DNA of 9,161 nucleotides from JBKJUK01 sp046590705 (GCA_046590705.1 JBKJUK010000064.1:1-9161); one strand, 5' to 3'. Positions 1 to 7,272 are shown, counted from the first letter of the stretch. The notes: a model not told the origin generated them from the letters alone. Numbers and translations: made by a program.

Positions 1-13
1 CCTGCTCATTCGC

Positions 14-110
14 GTCAGGGGGCTATTCATTTGGTCCCGTCACAGGCAGGATTGCCTGTGCTCCACATGCCTGGTCGATCCGAAGTTTGCTTCAACTCCG
101 GCCCCCTGAC
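14..110. repeat. REP/MITE-like nested palindrome upstream of the MBL gene
   Basis: Two 10-base arms, GTCAGGGGGC at 14-23 and its exact reverse complement at 101-110, enclose a perfect 8-bp stem with a 4-base loop (CACAGGCA 41-48, TGCCTGTG 53-60, loop GGAT). A further small GAAG/CTTC hairpin lies at 82-93. Nothing in 1-164 looks coding: the minus-strand reading frames here have no recognisable composition or motif. The architecture of terminal inverted arms around an inner hairpin fits a small non-autonomous palindromic element of about 97 bp. Whether it is mobile, or the trimmed end of a REP-associated element continuing to the left of the window, cannot be decided from one copy. Confidence 0.5.
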
Positions 111-164
111 CCCGGCCGTCCCACCACACATTGACACGACCAGAAACCCCGCTACGCTGAGTTC

Positions 165-1154
165 GTGCTCGGACATTTCTTTCAATGCGATCCCGATCTG
201 CGCCTGACCGGCACAGAGGTCTATCTCGATCCTGCTGAGTCGCGTCAGATCGGGTTGATTTCGCACGGGCATTCAGATCACATCGGTCGTCACAAGCAGT
301 TCGTGGCAACGCCGGCCACGGCCGCTTTCCTGCGTCATCGTCAGGGTATGGATCTACGGGGAGTCGAGCTTCCCTACGGAACATCCCATCAGATCGGTGA
401 GCACACCGTCGAGTTGTTTCCGGCCGGTCACGTACTCGGCTCGGCCATGATCCGAGTGACTTCAAACGGTGAACGTCTTCTGTACACCGGAGACTTCAAG
501 TTACGCAGTTCGCTCACCTCCGAACCGGCCCAGATCGTCGAGTGCGACTCTGTGATCATGGAATCGACCTTCGGAAGTCCTGAGTGGCGGTTCCCTCCTG
601 CCGCGGAACTTGGCGTACGGCTTTGCGAGACGGTGCAGGGGATTACGGCGCGTGGAAAAACTGCTGTCGTTCTCGCCTACTCGCTAGGAAAGGCGCAGGA
701 GGCCATGGCCATTCTGCACCGAGCCTCGCTCCCGGTGGTTCTGCATCCCACGGTCGCCAGGATCTCGGCGATTTACCAGAGACTCGGAGTCGATCTGGGG
801 GAGTTCGAGGTGTGGTCGCTTCAGAGTGAACTCAGTGTGCGAACGACGACTGAACTGCGCGGAAAGACCCTCATCCTTCCTCCGCATCTCCGTTCCGAAC
901 TCCGAAAGGTACGCAACGCCGAGTCGATTGCACTGACCGGATGGGCGTTGAATCCAGCTCGTACCCGCGACGCCGACCACGGGATCCCTCTCTCTGACCA
1001 TGCTGATTTTGATGAGCTCATCGATTTCGCCATTCGCTGTCGAGCCCGAACGATCTACGTCACGCATGGATCTCGACGCTTCGCAAAAGAACTGCGACTC
1101 CGCGGTTTTAACGCACAGTTCCTCACCAGAAAGCCTCAGATGCGGCTTTTCTGA
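165..1154 (+). CDS. MBL-fold / beta-CASP family nuclease-like protein
   Basis: The 329-residue protein carries the metal-binding signature of metallo-beta-lactamase-fold nucleases in the expected order. It has HGHSDH at 34-39, His88 in AGHVLGS, and Asp109 in TGDF. The beta-CASP part follows: the EST motif around Glu132 (motif A), His278 in LSDHADFDEL (motif B) and His300 in VTHGS (motif C). This is the set seen in CPSF73/RNase J/Pso2-type enzymes and in the bacterial 'ligase-associated exonuclease' group, so a two-metal DNA or RNA phosphodiesterase is likely. All ligands appear present, so the enzyme should be active. The start is a GTG with only a weak upstream purine stretch; no in-frame ATG precedes the conserved N-terminal strand. 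The ligase and helicase that often accompany the DNA-repair members are not in this window, though they could lie to the left. The choice between DNA and RNA substrate is open. Confidence 0.88.
   Translation: MLGHFFQCDPDLRLTGTEVYLDPAESRQIGLISHGHSDHIGRHKQFVATPATAAFLRHRQGMDLRGVELPYGTSHQIGEHTVELFPAGHVLGSAMIRVTSNGERLLYTGDFKLRSSLTSEPAQIVECDSVIMESTFGSPEWRFPPAAELGVRLCETVQGITARGKTAVVLAYSLGKAQEAMAILHRASLPVVLHPTVARISAIYQRLGVDLGEFEVWSLQSELSVRTTTELRGKTLILPPHLRSELRKVRNAESIALTGWALNPARTRDADHGIPLSDHADFDELIDFAIRCRARTIYVTHGSRRFAKELRLRGFNAQFLTRKPQMRLF
1128..1152 (+). terminator. Possible intrinsic terminator overlapping the MBL stop codon
   Basis: AGAAAGCC (1128-1135) can pair with GGCTTTTCT (1144-1152, one bulged T) across an 8-base loop. 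This places an A-rich 5' arm against a T-rich 3' arm ending in the stop codon region. The shape suits a weak rho-independent terminator, and it would separate the MBL gene from the efflux operon that begins 148 bp downstream. The stem has few GC pairs and lies inside the coding sequence, so it may be fortuitous. Confidence 0.35.
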
Positions 1155-1302
1155 CCGACCGGTTCACCGCTTCCCTAAATACGGCAGCCATCTGAAAACG
1201 CTAGAATTCCCCGCGTCGCGGTTTGCGACCTCGTCCATTCAATCAAACTTAACGAAACTCTGGCGCGTCCCGTCCGTAAAGATGCTTGTCCAGGAGGTCC
1301 TC
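1155..1302. other. Intergenic leader of the efflux operon
   Basis: This 148-bp gap must hold the promoter of the five-gene operon if the MBL gene is transcribed separately. The second half (1235-1260) is noticeably AT-richer than its surroundings. TTGCGA at 1223-1228 followed by AACTTA at 1246-1251 has 17-base spacing but matches the sigma-70 consensus poorly, so I do not call a promoter. No operator-like inverted repeat stands out. Confidence 0.4.
1292..1298 (+). promoter_or_regulatory. Strong Shine-Dalgarno fixing the TolC start
   Basis: AGGAGGT ends four bases before the ATG at 1303. The same frame stays open upstream to 1000, inside the MBL gene, but only the 1303 start has both this site and a signal peptide immediately after it. 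Confidence 0.85.
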
Positions 1303-3006
1303 ATGCTACGTAGTGTTACTTATCTGGTTGTCGCTCTGTCGCTCGTCAGCGCCGACTCGTTCTCACAAACGAAAGCTCGCGAAACCGGAAGCACCACTCA
1401 GAAGTCTCTCGCTCAGACCGGAGTCATCACGACTGGCACTGGTCGAAGCGCCTCGCAGGACAGCGAGGATCCAACCGTGCTTCGTCTGTCTCTGAACGAA
1501 GCCATCAACCGTTCCGTGAGTGAAAACCTCGGTGTCGAAATCCAGCGCTTCGATTACCGCATTACCGGGTACTCGGCGAAACGTGCCTACGGAGTATTCG
1601 ATCCGGAGGCATTTCTGGAATTGCTTACATCATCCGCGCAGAATCCGGTGGCCTCGACGTTTCAGAGCGCTGAAACCGACCGGGTTGTGGTGAATGGCGG
1701 GGTCCGCCAGTTCATCCCCACTGGTGGACGCTACACGCTTGGAGTCGACAACTCGCGGCAGGCCAGCAACAACATCTTCAGCACAGTAAACCCTGCCTAC
1801 AACGCCGGACTCAATTTCGGAATCGAACAGCCGCTCCTTCGCAACTTCGGCATTGACGTGAACCGTCGCGGAATCAACATCGCCCGCAACAACCTCGGCA
1901 TCAACAAAGAACTCTTCCGCACAGTTCTGATGCAGACCACGCTGGCAGTGGAGCAGGCCTACCTCGATCTCATCTTCGCTCGCGAGAACCTCGAAGTCGT
2001 GAACCAGTCGCTAGTCCTGGCCCGCGACCAGGAGAGGATTACGTCCATCCGCATCGACGTAGGCGCATCTGCACCGCTCGACATCCTGCAGCCCCGGGTT
2101 GCCATCGCAACGCGAGAGGAGCAGCGCATCGCTGCAGAAGCGCAGGTCAGATCAGCGGAAGATCGACTGCGCCAGTTGATGAATCTTCCGGTGAGCGAAT
2201 GGGATCGCCCGATCCTTCCAGTTGACGCCATCAGCTACGAAGCAAGGACCATCGATGTCGCCGGTGCAGTTGCGCGAGCACTCGAACTGCGGCCGGAAAT
2301 TCGTCAGCTTCAGTTCAACACTGAGAACAGGCGCATCGACTACAGGTTCGCACGCAATCAGGTGCTGCCCCGCGTCGATCTCGCGCTGAACTACGGACTG
2401 GGCGGACTCGGTGGTAACCGGATCATTCGCGATCCAAAGACCAACCAGCCCATCGGAGTCGATCAGGGTGGCTTCGGAGACGCGCTCTCACAGGTCACCG
2501 GCTTCGAGTTCCCTTCATGGTCTCTCGGTCTGAGCGTGGGTGTGCCCATCACGAACATCGGCGCACGGTCCGAACGGAAGCGTGCCGAACTCGATCTGGA
2601 AAGGTCGGAGACGGATGCCGAGCGCGTACGACAGAACATCTCCATCGAAGTGCGTCAGGCCGCGCGAAACATCGATACGCTCGCGCAGCAGATCGTAGCG
2701 ACGCGCGCGGCGCGGGAAGCAGCAGAGAAGAACGTCGATGCCGAGCGCCGTCGTTACGAGAACGGAATGACCACCAACTTCAACGTCCTGCTCATTCAGC
2801 AGGAACTCTCGGATGCGCGTAGTCGCGAACTGGCAGCACTGGTCCGCTACAACCAGGCCGTCGCCGAATATCACAGAGCCGTCGGCGACCTGCTGGAAGT
2901 TCGCAACATCGCCATTGAGGAGCCCGAGCAGTTCGAGCTTCCACGCGATCGTTTCGAAGACGTGAAGTGGCTGAACTACGGCCACTACGCCGACAAGAAA
3001 AAATGA
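1303..3006 (+). CDS. TolC-family outer-membrane efflux protein
   Basis: The 567-residue product is the outer-membrane channel of the export system encoded downstream. The N-terminus (MLRSVTYLVVALSLVSA) is a Sec signal peptide with probable cleavage after Ala17. Two outer membrane efflux protein (OEP) repeats follow, roughly residues 60-295 and 330-545. Each contains long heptad-like helices: residues 217-295 with AYLDLIFARENLEVV, and 425-545 with repeated R/E/A segments ending YNQAVAEYHRAVGDLLE. The insert around residues 105-190 is rich in Gly, Asn and aromatic residues and should contribute the beta-barrel strands. The protein is longer than E. coli TolC (about 470 residues in mature form), mainly through a Ser/Thr-rich linker after the signal peptide and a Gly-rich loop near residues 365-405. 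It is the first gene of the operon, 64 bp before the YIP1-family gene. No substrate specificity can be read from it. Confidence 0.92.
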   Translation: MLRSVTYLVVALSLVSADSFSQTKARETGSTTQKSLAQTGVITTGTGRSASQDSEDPTVLRLSLNEAINRSVSENLGVEIQRFDYRITGYSAKRAYGVFDPEAFLELLTSSAQNPVASTFQSAETDRVVVNGGVRQFIPTGGRYTLGVDNSRQASNNIFSTVNPAYNAGLNFGIEQPLLRNFGIDVNRRGINIARNNLGINKELFRTVLMQTTLAVEQAYLDLIFARENLEVVNQSLVLARDQERITSIRIDVGASAPLDILQPRVAIATREEQRIAAEAQVRSAEDRLRQLMNLPVSEWDRPILPVDAISYEARTIDVAGAVARALELRPEIRQLQFNTENRRIDYRFARNQVLPRVDLALNYGLGGLGGNRIIRDPKTNQPIGVDQGGFGDALSQVTGFEFPSWSLGLSVGVPITNIGARSERKRAELDLERSETDAERVRQNISIEVRQAARNIDTLAQQIVATRAAREAAEKNVDAERRRYENGMTTNFNVLLIQQELSDARSRELAALVRYNQAVAEYHRAVGDLLEVRNIAIEEPEQFELPRDRFEDVKWLNYGHYADKKK

Positions 3007-3070
3007 ACGCCTTCTGATGCGCAGGCATCGGTGAGCACAACGTACCAGTTCCGCAGTCAGGAGATTTTGA

Positions 3071-3817
3071 ATGAGCAGTAGCACCGAATCGGTGGGCCCC
3101 GTCGAGAAGGACAAGCGCAACGTTTTAAGCCGCATCGTCGGTGTACTTTTCGACCCCACCCGCACCTTCGAGAGCATTGCCCGCAGGCCGGACTGGATCC
3201 TGCCTCTTCTGCTGATCACCATACTCTCGGCGGTGACATCGCACTTTGTGGCCTCGCATCTTGATCTCGAGACCTCGATGCGTGCTCAGTTCGAAGAGCA
3301 GAAGAAAATGACGCCCGAGCAGATCGACAAAGCGATCGAATTCACGATGGCCGCTAAGAAGTTCAGTTCGGTGATCGGCATGATCACCACGCCACTCTTT
3401 CTCGCAATTCTGGCGGCGCTGCTGCTTCTGATCCTGAAGATTTTTGGAGCAGGGGGAACATTCAAGCAACTGTTCTCGGTCTCGATCTACGGCTGGATTC
3501 CGCAGGTCATCAAGGGAATTCTGATGACCGCGGTGATCATACCGAAAGGCATGATTTCACCTGAGGAAGCAGGCACGGTCCTCAAATCGAACCTCGGGTT
3601 CCTGGTCGATCCTCTGAGCGCGCCGGTTCCTTTCGCGCTGCTGTCCTCAATCGACGTCTTCAACCTCTGGACGCTGTTTCTGCTGGCTCTTGGCGTGAGC
3701 ATCGTCAGCGGCTGGAGTCGTCTCCGAGCCGCTCTGGTCATGGTCGCACTCTGGATGATCGTGATCGGCTTCAAACTGATCGGCGCAGTGATGCAGTCGA
3801 TGAGGACTGAAGGTTGA
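3071..3817 (+). CDS. YIP1-family multi-pass membrane protein
   Basis: The 248-residue protein begins with a hydrophilic segment leading into FDPTRTFESIARRPDWILPL, a pattern typical of bacterial Yip1-domain proteins. About five hydrophobic segments follow, near residues 42-62, 99-126, 135-157, 184-212 and 217-240. A charged stretch (residues 65-97, with MTPEQIDKAIEF) separates the first two. The family has no established biochemical role in bacteria; members are often encoded beside ABC exporters, as here. The start is supported by AGGAG at 3059-3063, seven bases before the ATG. The end overlaps the start of the adaptor gene, so the two are probably translationally coupled, implying co-production with the exporter. 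A role in assembling or regulating the transporter is inference only. Confidence 0.85.
   Translation: MSSSTESVGPVEKDKRNVLSRIVGVLFDPTRTFESIARRPDWILPLLLITILSAVTSHFVASHLDLETSMRAQFEEQKKMTPEQIDKAIEFTMAAKKFSSVIGMITTPLFLAILAALLLLILKIFGAGGTFKQLFSVSIYGWIPQVIKGILMTAVIIPKGMISPEEAGTVLKSNLGFLVDPLSAPVPFALLSSIDVFNLWTLFLLALGVSIVSGWSRLRAALVMVALWMIVIGFKLIGAVMQSMRTEG
3802..3817 (+). promoter_or_regulatory. Coupled TTG start / TGA stop junction
   Basis: The YIP1 stop TGA (3815-3817) overlaps the TTG (3814-3816) that starts the adaptor, giving the sequence TTGA. GAGG at 3802-3805 lies eight bases before the TTG. No in-frame ATG occurs before the membrane anchor of the adaptor, so the rare TTG start is the best choice and the adaptor is probably translated by reinitiation. 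Confidence 0.75.
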
Positions 3818-5079
3818 AACGCCGCTGGATATGGATCGTCGCCGTGGTCATTCTCCTGGCCGTGATCGTAGGCGCGAGTATTCGAGGGAGTGGCCCGAAG
3901 GGCGAGAAGGTCTATGCAGAGAAGGTCCAGCGGCGCGACATCGAGGCCATCGTGGCGGCACCGGGCGAGATCGATCCTAAGCTGAAGGTCAACATCAGCG
4001 CCAACGTCATCGGGAAAATCGAACGCCTCTATTTCAAGGAAGGCGATCTGGTGAAGCGCGGCCAGCGTCTGGTCGATCTCGAGCGCGCAAATTACGCAGC
4101 GCAGCGCGACCGCATCTCCGCAGAACTCTCCAACCGTCGCATAGAGTTGCAGCGCGCGAGAATTAACTTCGCCAACAGCGAGGCTCAGCTTCGACGCGCC
4201 AGGCAGCTGCAGAAGCAGGGGATTCAGGCCGAGGAGGCTTTCGACAGATCGAAACTCGAGTTCGAGAATGGACGCGCCGCAGTGCTCTCAGCGCAGCAGG
4301 GTGTGCGTCAGGCTGAAGCCAGTCTCGCTCAATCGTCAGATGATTTATCGCGAACATCGATCCTTTCACCGATCGACGGAAAAGTCGTGCAGCTCAACGC
4401 GCAGGAAGGAGAAGTTGTCGTGACTGGAACGATGAACAACATCGGCTCGGTCATCGCTGTCATTGCCGACTTGTCGCAGATTCTCGTGCAGGCTGAAGTG
4501 ACCGAAACCGAGGTCGTGAGGCTCGTAGCTGGCCAGAAAGCAAAGGTTCGCGTTGATGCAGTGGCGGACGTCGAGTACCAGGGAACGGTTTCCGAGATCG
4601 GCAGCAGTGCCGTCACCAAATCATCGGCAGGCGTTCGTGTCTTCAACGTCAAGATTCTCTTTGATCAACCCGATCAGCGGCTGCGTCCTGGGATGACCGC
4701 ACAGGTCGATATCGTCACAGAGAAAGCTGTGCAGGCCATCAGTGTTCCCGTTCAATCGGTGGTCGAGCGCGACCCGGCAAAACTCAAGCGTGTTGCCAGT
4801 GCTTCCGACGACTCTGACGAGGACGTGAAGAAGAAAAAGTACGTCATGGCCGTCGTAGCAGGAGCGATTCACATGGTCGAAGTCACCTCGGGGATCAGCA
4901 ACGCCACCCACGTGGTCATTACTTCGGGACTCAAGGGTGATGAGCAGATCGTGAACGGACCATTCCGCACACTGAAAAAATTGCGGGAAGGTTCGAAGAT
5001 CGTAGTCGAGAAAGAGAAGAAGAAAGCCGCGAAAGATGATGACGAAAAAGATTCGTCCGACGAGAAAAAAGATGAGTAA
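3814..5079 (+). CDS. MacA/HlyD-type periplasmic adaptor (membrane fusion protein)
   Basis: The 421-residue protein links the inner-membrane ABC transporter to the TolC-like channel. An N-terminal anchor (residues 5-22) leads into a periplasmic region. The first half of the lipoyl/barrel-sandwich domain is near 40-92 (GKIERLYFKEGDLVKRGQ). The alpha-hairpin that contacts TolC is near 93-180, rich in Arg, Gln and Ala. The lipoyl domain closes with ILSPIDGKVVQLNAQEGEVV (183-202). A beta-barrel domain follows to about residue 302 (LRPGMTAQVDI at 290-300), then a membrane-proximal domain (TSGISNATHVVITSGLKGDE). Two features are unusual: an acidic then lysine-rich insert (about 329-342) within the C-terminal region, and a strongly charged Lys/Asp/Glu tail from residue 398 to the end. 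The next gene begins 44 bp downstream. Family assignment is firm; MacA as opposed to another exporter adaptor is inferred from the neighbouring MacB-type genes. Confidence 0.92.
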   Translation: MKRRWIWIVAVVILLAVIVGASIRGSGPKGEKVYAEKVQRRDIEAIVAAPGEIDPKLKVNISANVIGKIERLYFKEGDLVKRGQRLVDLERANYAAQRDRISAELSNRRIELQRARINFANSEAQLRRARQLQKQGIQAEEAFDRSKLEFENGRAAVLSAQQGVRQAEASLAQSSDDLSRTSILSPIDGKVVQLNAQEGEVVVTGTMNNIGSVIAVIADLSQILVQAEVTETEVVRLVAGQKAKVRVDAVADVEYQGTVSEIGSSAVTKSSAGVRVFNVKILFDQPDQRLRPGMTAQVDIVTEKAVQAISVPVQSVVERDPAKLKRVASASDDSDEDVKKKKYVMAVVAGAIHMVEVTSGISNATHVVITSGLKGDEQIVNGPFRTLKKLREGSKIVVEKEKKKAAKDDDEKDSSDEKKDE

Positions 5080-5123
5080 GCCGAGCGACCAATCAGGAGC
5101 AGCAGGCAGAAGGGGACAAGCAC

Positions 5124-5843
5124 ATGACCGCCGCTGAACAGAGCGTCGCGCCAGCTGTTACGACGCACTCCTCAGACATGCTCATTGTCATGGAGGAGCT
5201 TTCGAAGGTTTACGACGTAGGTCCGCAGAAGATCTATGCACTGCGCAGCGTCTCCTGCTCCATCCGTCACGGCGAGTATGTCGCGGTGATGGGACCTTCC
5301 GGTTCCGGCAAGTCGACGCTCATGAACATCATTGGCTGCCTGGACACGCCCACTTCCGGTAGATATGTTCTCGATGGCACTGCTGTCGAAGTGATGTCCG
5401 AGGATGATCTGGCGGCGGTGAGAAACACCAAGATCGGGTTCATTTTTCAGACTTTTAATCTTCTGGCGCGAACGACCGCACTGCAGAATGTCGAGCTGCC
5501 ACTGGTGTACGCGCGCATCCCCAGGGCCGAGCGCCGGGAGCGTGCGGAACAGGCTCTGATCAATGTCGGTCTGAAAGATCGTATGGATCATCAGCCCAAC
5601 GAGTTGTCGGGTGGACAGAGGCAGCGTGTGGCAATTGCGCGTGCGCTGGTCAATCGCCCTTCACTTCTTCTGGCGGACGAACCGACCGGTAACCTCGACT
5701 CCACCACCGGACGGGAGATTCTCGATCTGTTCCGCGAGCTGGCCTCGAGTGGCAATAGCATCATCATCGTCACCCACGAAGAGGACGTCGCTCGCGAAGC
5801 GCAGCGCGTCATCACCATCAGGGATGGAATGGTGGCGCTGTAA
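5124..5843 (+). CDS. ABC transporter ATPase, MacB/LolD type
   Basis: The 239-residue cytoplasmic ATPase powers the exporter. All nucleotide-binding motifs are intact: Walker A GPSGSGKST (57-65), Q-loop Gln108 in FIFQTFNLLART, signature LSGGQ (161-165), Walker B LLLADEP (180-186) followed by TGNLDS, and switch His218. The TFNLL segment and TGNLD motif are typical of the MacB/LolD/FtsE subfamily rather than importer ATPases. The start at 5124 has AGGGG at 5111-5115 eight bases upstream. It adds an 18-residue Ala/Thr-rich N-terminus before the usual family start. An internal ATG at 5178 would give the canonical N-terminus but has no visible ribosome-binding site. Unlike classical MacB, ATPase and permease are separate proteins. 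The permease normally follows directly, but here a repeat-filled 175-bp gap intervenes. Confidence 0.93.
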   Translation: MTAAEQSVAPAVTTHSSDMLIVMEELSKVYDVGPQKIYALRSVSCSIRHGEYVAVMGPSGSGKSTLMNIIGCLDTPTSGRYVLDGTAVEVMSEDDLAAVRNTKIGFIFQTFNLLARTTALQNVELPLVYARIPRAERRERAEQALINVGLKDRMDHQPNELSGGQRQRVAIARALVNRPSLLLADEPTGNLDSTTGREILDLFRELASSGNSIIIVTHEEDVAREAQRVITIRDGMVAL

Positions 5844-5900
5844 TGCGGGGAGAAGCAGAGGCGGCCGGGGGCCGGCGCATACGAGCTAACGCACACAAGC

Positions 5901-5945
5901 AATTGTGTAGGGGCGCGTTGCGCGCGCCCGCTCTCCAGTGCACTT
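5901..5945 (+). repeat. Palindromic REP-like repeat, copy 1
   Basis: This 45-base unit contains a 7-bp perfect stem, GGGCGCG (5911-5917) with CGCGCCC (5923-5929), around loop TTGCG. The conserved head is GTAGGGGCG and the tail CGCCCGCTC. It matches copy 3 at 7286-7330 in 43 of 45 positions, the differences being at 5934 and 5937. The core unit is 5907-5936. Confidence 0.85.
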
Positions 5946-5959
5946 CAGGAATACGGCCC

Positions 5960-5989
5960 GGGGAGCGGGCGAACGCAGTTCGCCCCTAC
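5960..5989 (-). repeat. Palindromic REP-like repeat, copy 2 (inverted)
   Basis: Read on the minus strand this is the same 30-base core as copy 1: head GTAGGGGCG, a 9-base variable centre, and tail CGCCCGCTCCCC. Its stem is GGGCGAA (5967-5973) with TTCGCCC (5979-5985) around loop CGCAG. Relative to copy 1 the two innermost stem pairs differ on both sides, so pairing is kept. Copies 1 and 2 face each other across about 23 bases and could also fold together into one long hairpin, like a bacterial interspersed mosaic element. Confidence 0.85.
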
Positions 5990-6018
5990 CACCGACACTG
6001 CGACTGGAGCGAGTCTGC

Positions 6019-7254
6019 ATGGGGTCGCGGGTGTTCTTAGAGAATCTGAAGATTGCGCTGCGGGCTCTCTGGGCCAACAAGATGAGGTCGATCCTCACGA
6101 CGCTGGGCGTGATCATCGGCGTGGCCTCGGTCATCGCGGTCGTTTCGCTCGTGCAGGGAATGCAGTACAGCATCTCCAACGAGTTGCAGGGGGTGGGTGC
6201 GACGTATATTCGCGTCTTTCCCGATGCCGGCGACGATCGTCGCTCGATTGCGCCGCGCGCCCCCTCACTCACTTACGAGGACGGCGTGGCCATCCAGCGT
6301 CAGGCCTCGGAGATCCGCGAGTTCACTCCGATCTTTTTCAGGAGCGCTCAAATCAAGTATCGGGAGCTCACGCATACGGTCACTCTGCTTGGAGTCAGTG
6401 AGTCGTATCAGGATGTGGTGAATCATTACGTGGACCGAGGTCGTTTTTTCACTCCGCTGGACATCGAAGTGAAACGTCGCGTCTGCACCATCGGCGAGGA
6501 AGCAGCGCGAAAACTCAAGATCGACAACGAGCCGATCGGCAAGGTGATTCTGGTCAATGGGACGCCATTCACGGTGGTTGGCCTGATGGAATCGAAGGGA
6601 AACTCTTTTGGACAGGATCGTGATGATCTCGTGCTCATCCCGTTTCCTACAGCGGCTTCGCTGTATGGAGCTGAGTCGGTTCGAACGCTGATCCTCGACT
6701 TCAAGGCCCGGAGCGCAGATCAGATTGATTTTGCCAAAGAGCAGATCACTCAGATTCTTCGCGCGCGTCACCGGATTAAGAAAGACAAGCCGGATGACTT
6801 CAGGGTGGTACTGCAGGAAGAGATCCTCAAGACTGTCGGCCGGGTACTGACCAGCATTTCCCTGGTGATGGGCGGGGTAGTGGGGATTGCGTTGCTGGTC
6901 GGCGGCATCGGCATCATGAACATCATGCTGGTATCGGTCACCGAACGTACCCGCGAGATCGGTGTTCGTAAAGCGATCGGTGCGCGTCGTCAGGATGTGC
7001 TGATGCAGTTCATCATCGAGGCGGTGAGTCTCTCTGCCTTGGGAGGCGTTCTCGGGATCGGAATCGGAATGCTGATGGCAGCAGGGATCCGTGCTTTCGT
7101 CTCGCGCTGGGTCGACTTTCCAGCAGTGCACACGCCGATCTGGGCCATCGCCCTCTCCTTCGGCTTCTGCGCATTCCTGGGCATCGTCTTCGGAATCTAC
7201 CCCGCAGCGAAGGCCTCGAAACTAGATCCAATCGAAGCGCTACGTTACGAGTAG
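6019..7254 (+). CDS. MacB/FtsX-type ABC transporter permease
   Basis: The 411-residue inner-membrane subunit pairs with the ATPase encoded upstream. It has the MacB topology: TM1 near residues 23-45 (GVIIGVASVIAVVSLVQG), a large periplasmic MacB_PCD-like domain to about 275, then three segments near 277-305, 331-353 and 375-397. The cytoplasmic loop carries TERTREIGVRKAIGARR (from about 308), the conserved coupling region, and the protein ends in the family-typical DPIEALRYE. The start chosen is the ATG at 6019, with GGAG at 6006-6009 nine bases before it and the family N-terminus directly after. The frame stays open upstream to a GTG at 5938, but those 27 extra codons come from the hairpin repeat and are unlikely to be translated. 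The stop codon TAG lies inside a hairpin resembling the repeat. Confidence 0.93.
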   Translation: MGSRVFLENLKIALRALWANKMRSILTTLGVIIGVASVIAVVSLVQGMQYSISNELQGVGATYIRVFPDAGDDRRSIAPRAPSLTYEDGVAIQRQASEIREFTPIFFRSAQIKYRELTHTVTLLGVSESYQDVVNHYVDRGRFFTPLDIEVKRRVCTIGEEAARKLKIDNEPIGKVILVNGTPFTVVGLMESKGNSFGQDRDDLVLIPFPTAASLYGAESVRTLILDFKARSADQIDFAKEQITQILRARHRIKKDKPDDFRVVLQEEILKTVGRVLTSISLVMGGVVGIALLVGGIGIMNIMLVSVTERTREIGVRKAIGARRQDVLMQFIIEAVSLSALGGVLGIGIGMLMAAGIRAFVSRWVDFPAVHTPIWAIALSFGFCAFLGIVFGIYPAAKASKLDPIEALRYE

Positions 7255-7272
7255 GGGAGTCGCCCTACTCGT
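7247..7272 (+). terminator. Hairpin overlapping the permease stop codon
   Basis: ACGAGTAGGG (7247-7256) and CCCTACTCGT (7263-7272) form a perfect 10-bp stem with a 6-base loop, followed by AT-rich TAATTA. The permease stop TAG (7252-7254) is in the 5' arm. There is no true T-run, so it may act as an mRNA 3' stabiliser or a weak terminator rather than a classical one. Its GTAGGGG head matches the repeat copies nearby. Confidence 0.5.

Larger units (their letters stand above)
5844..6018. other. Repeat-filled gap between ATPase and permease genes
   Basis: All other gene junctions of this operon are 64 bp or less, so a 175-bp gap between two subunits of one transporter is out of pattern. It is almost wholly palindromic DNA: a GC-rich segment containing GCGGCCGGGGGCC (5861-5873), then the inverted pair of hairpin repeats. 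Open frames crossing it encode only repeat-derived Arg/Ala-rich peptide and are not credible genes. Confidence 0.7.

Noticed and set aside
1000..1302. Upstream extension of the TolC frame into the MBL gene
   Set aside because: It overlaps the MBL coding region out of frame and would place 101 residues before a clear signal peptide. The AGGAGGT site supports 1303.
3014..3031. Small GATGC/GCATC hairpin after tolC as a terminator
   Set aside because: The stem is only about five strong pairs with no T-run, and the operon clearly continues 40 bases later.
2515..3222. 235-codon minus-strand frame antisense to tolC and YIP1
   Set aside because: It is the complement of two well-supported genes and shows no recognisable motif.
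5843..6040. 65-codon frame starting in a TAATG overlap with the ATPase stop
   Set aside because: The overlap looks operon-like, but the peptide is the translation of the palindromic repeats and matches no family. It also runs into the permease start.
6265..7131. 288-codon minus-strand frame antisense to the permease
   Set aside because: His/Asp/Arg-rich product opposite a well-supported membrane gene. It is a frame shadow.
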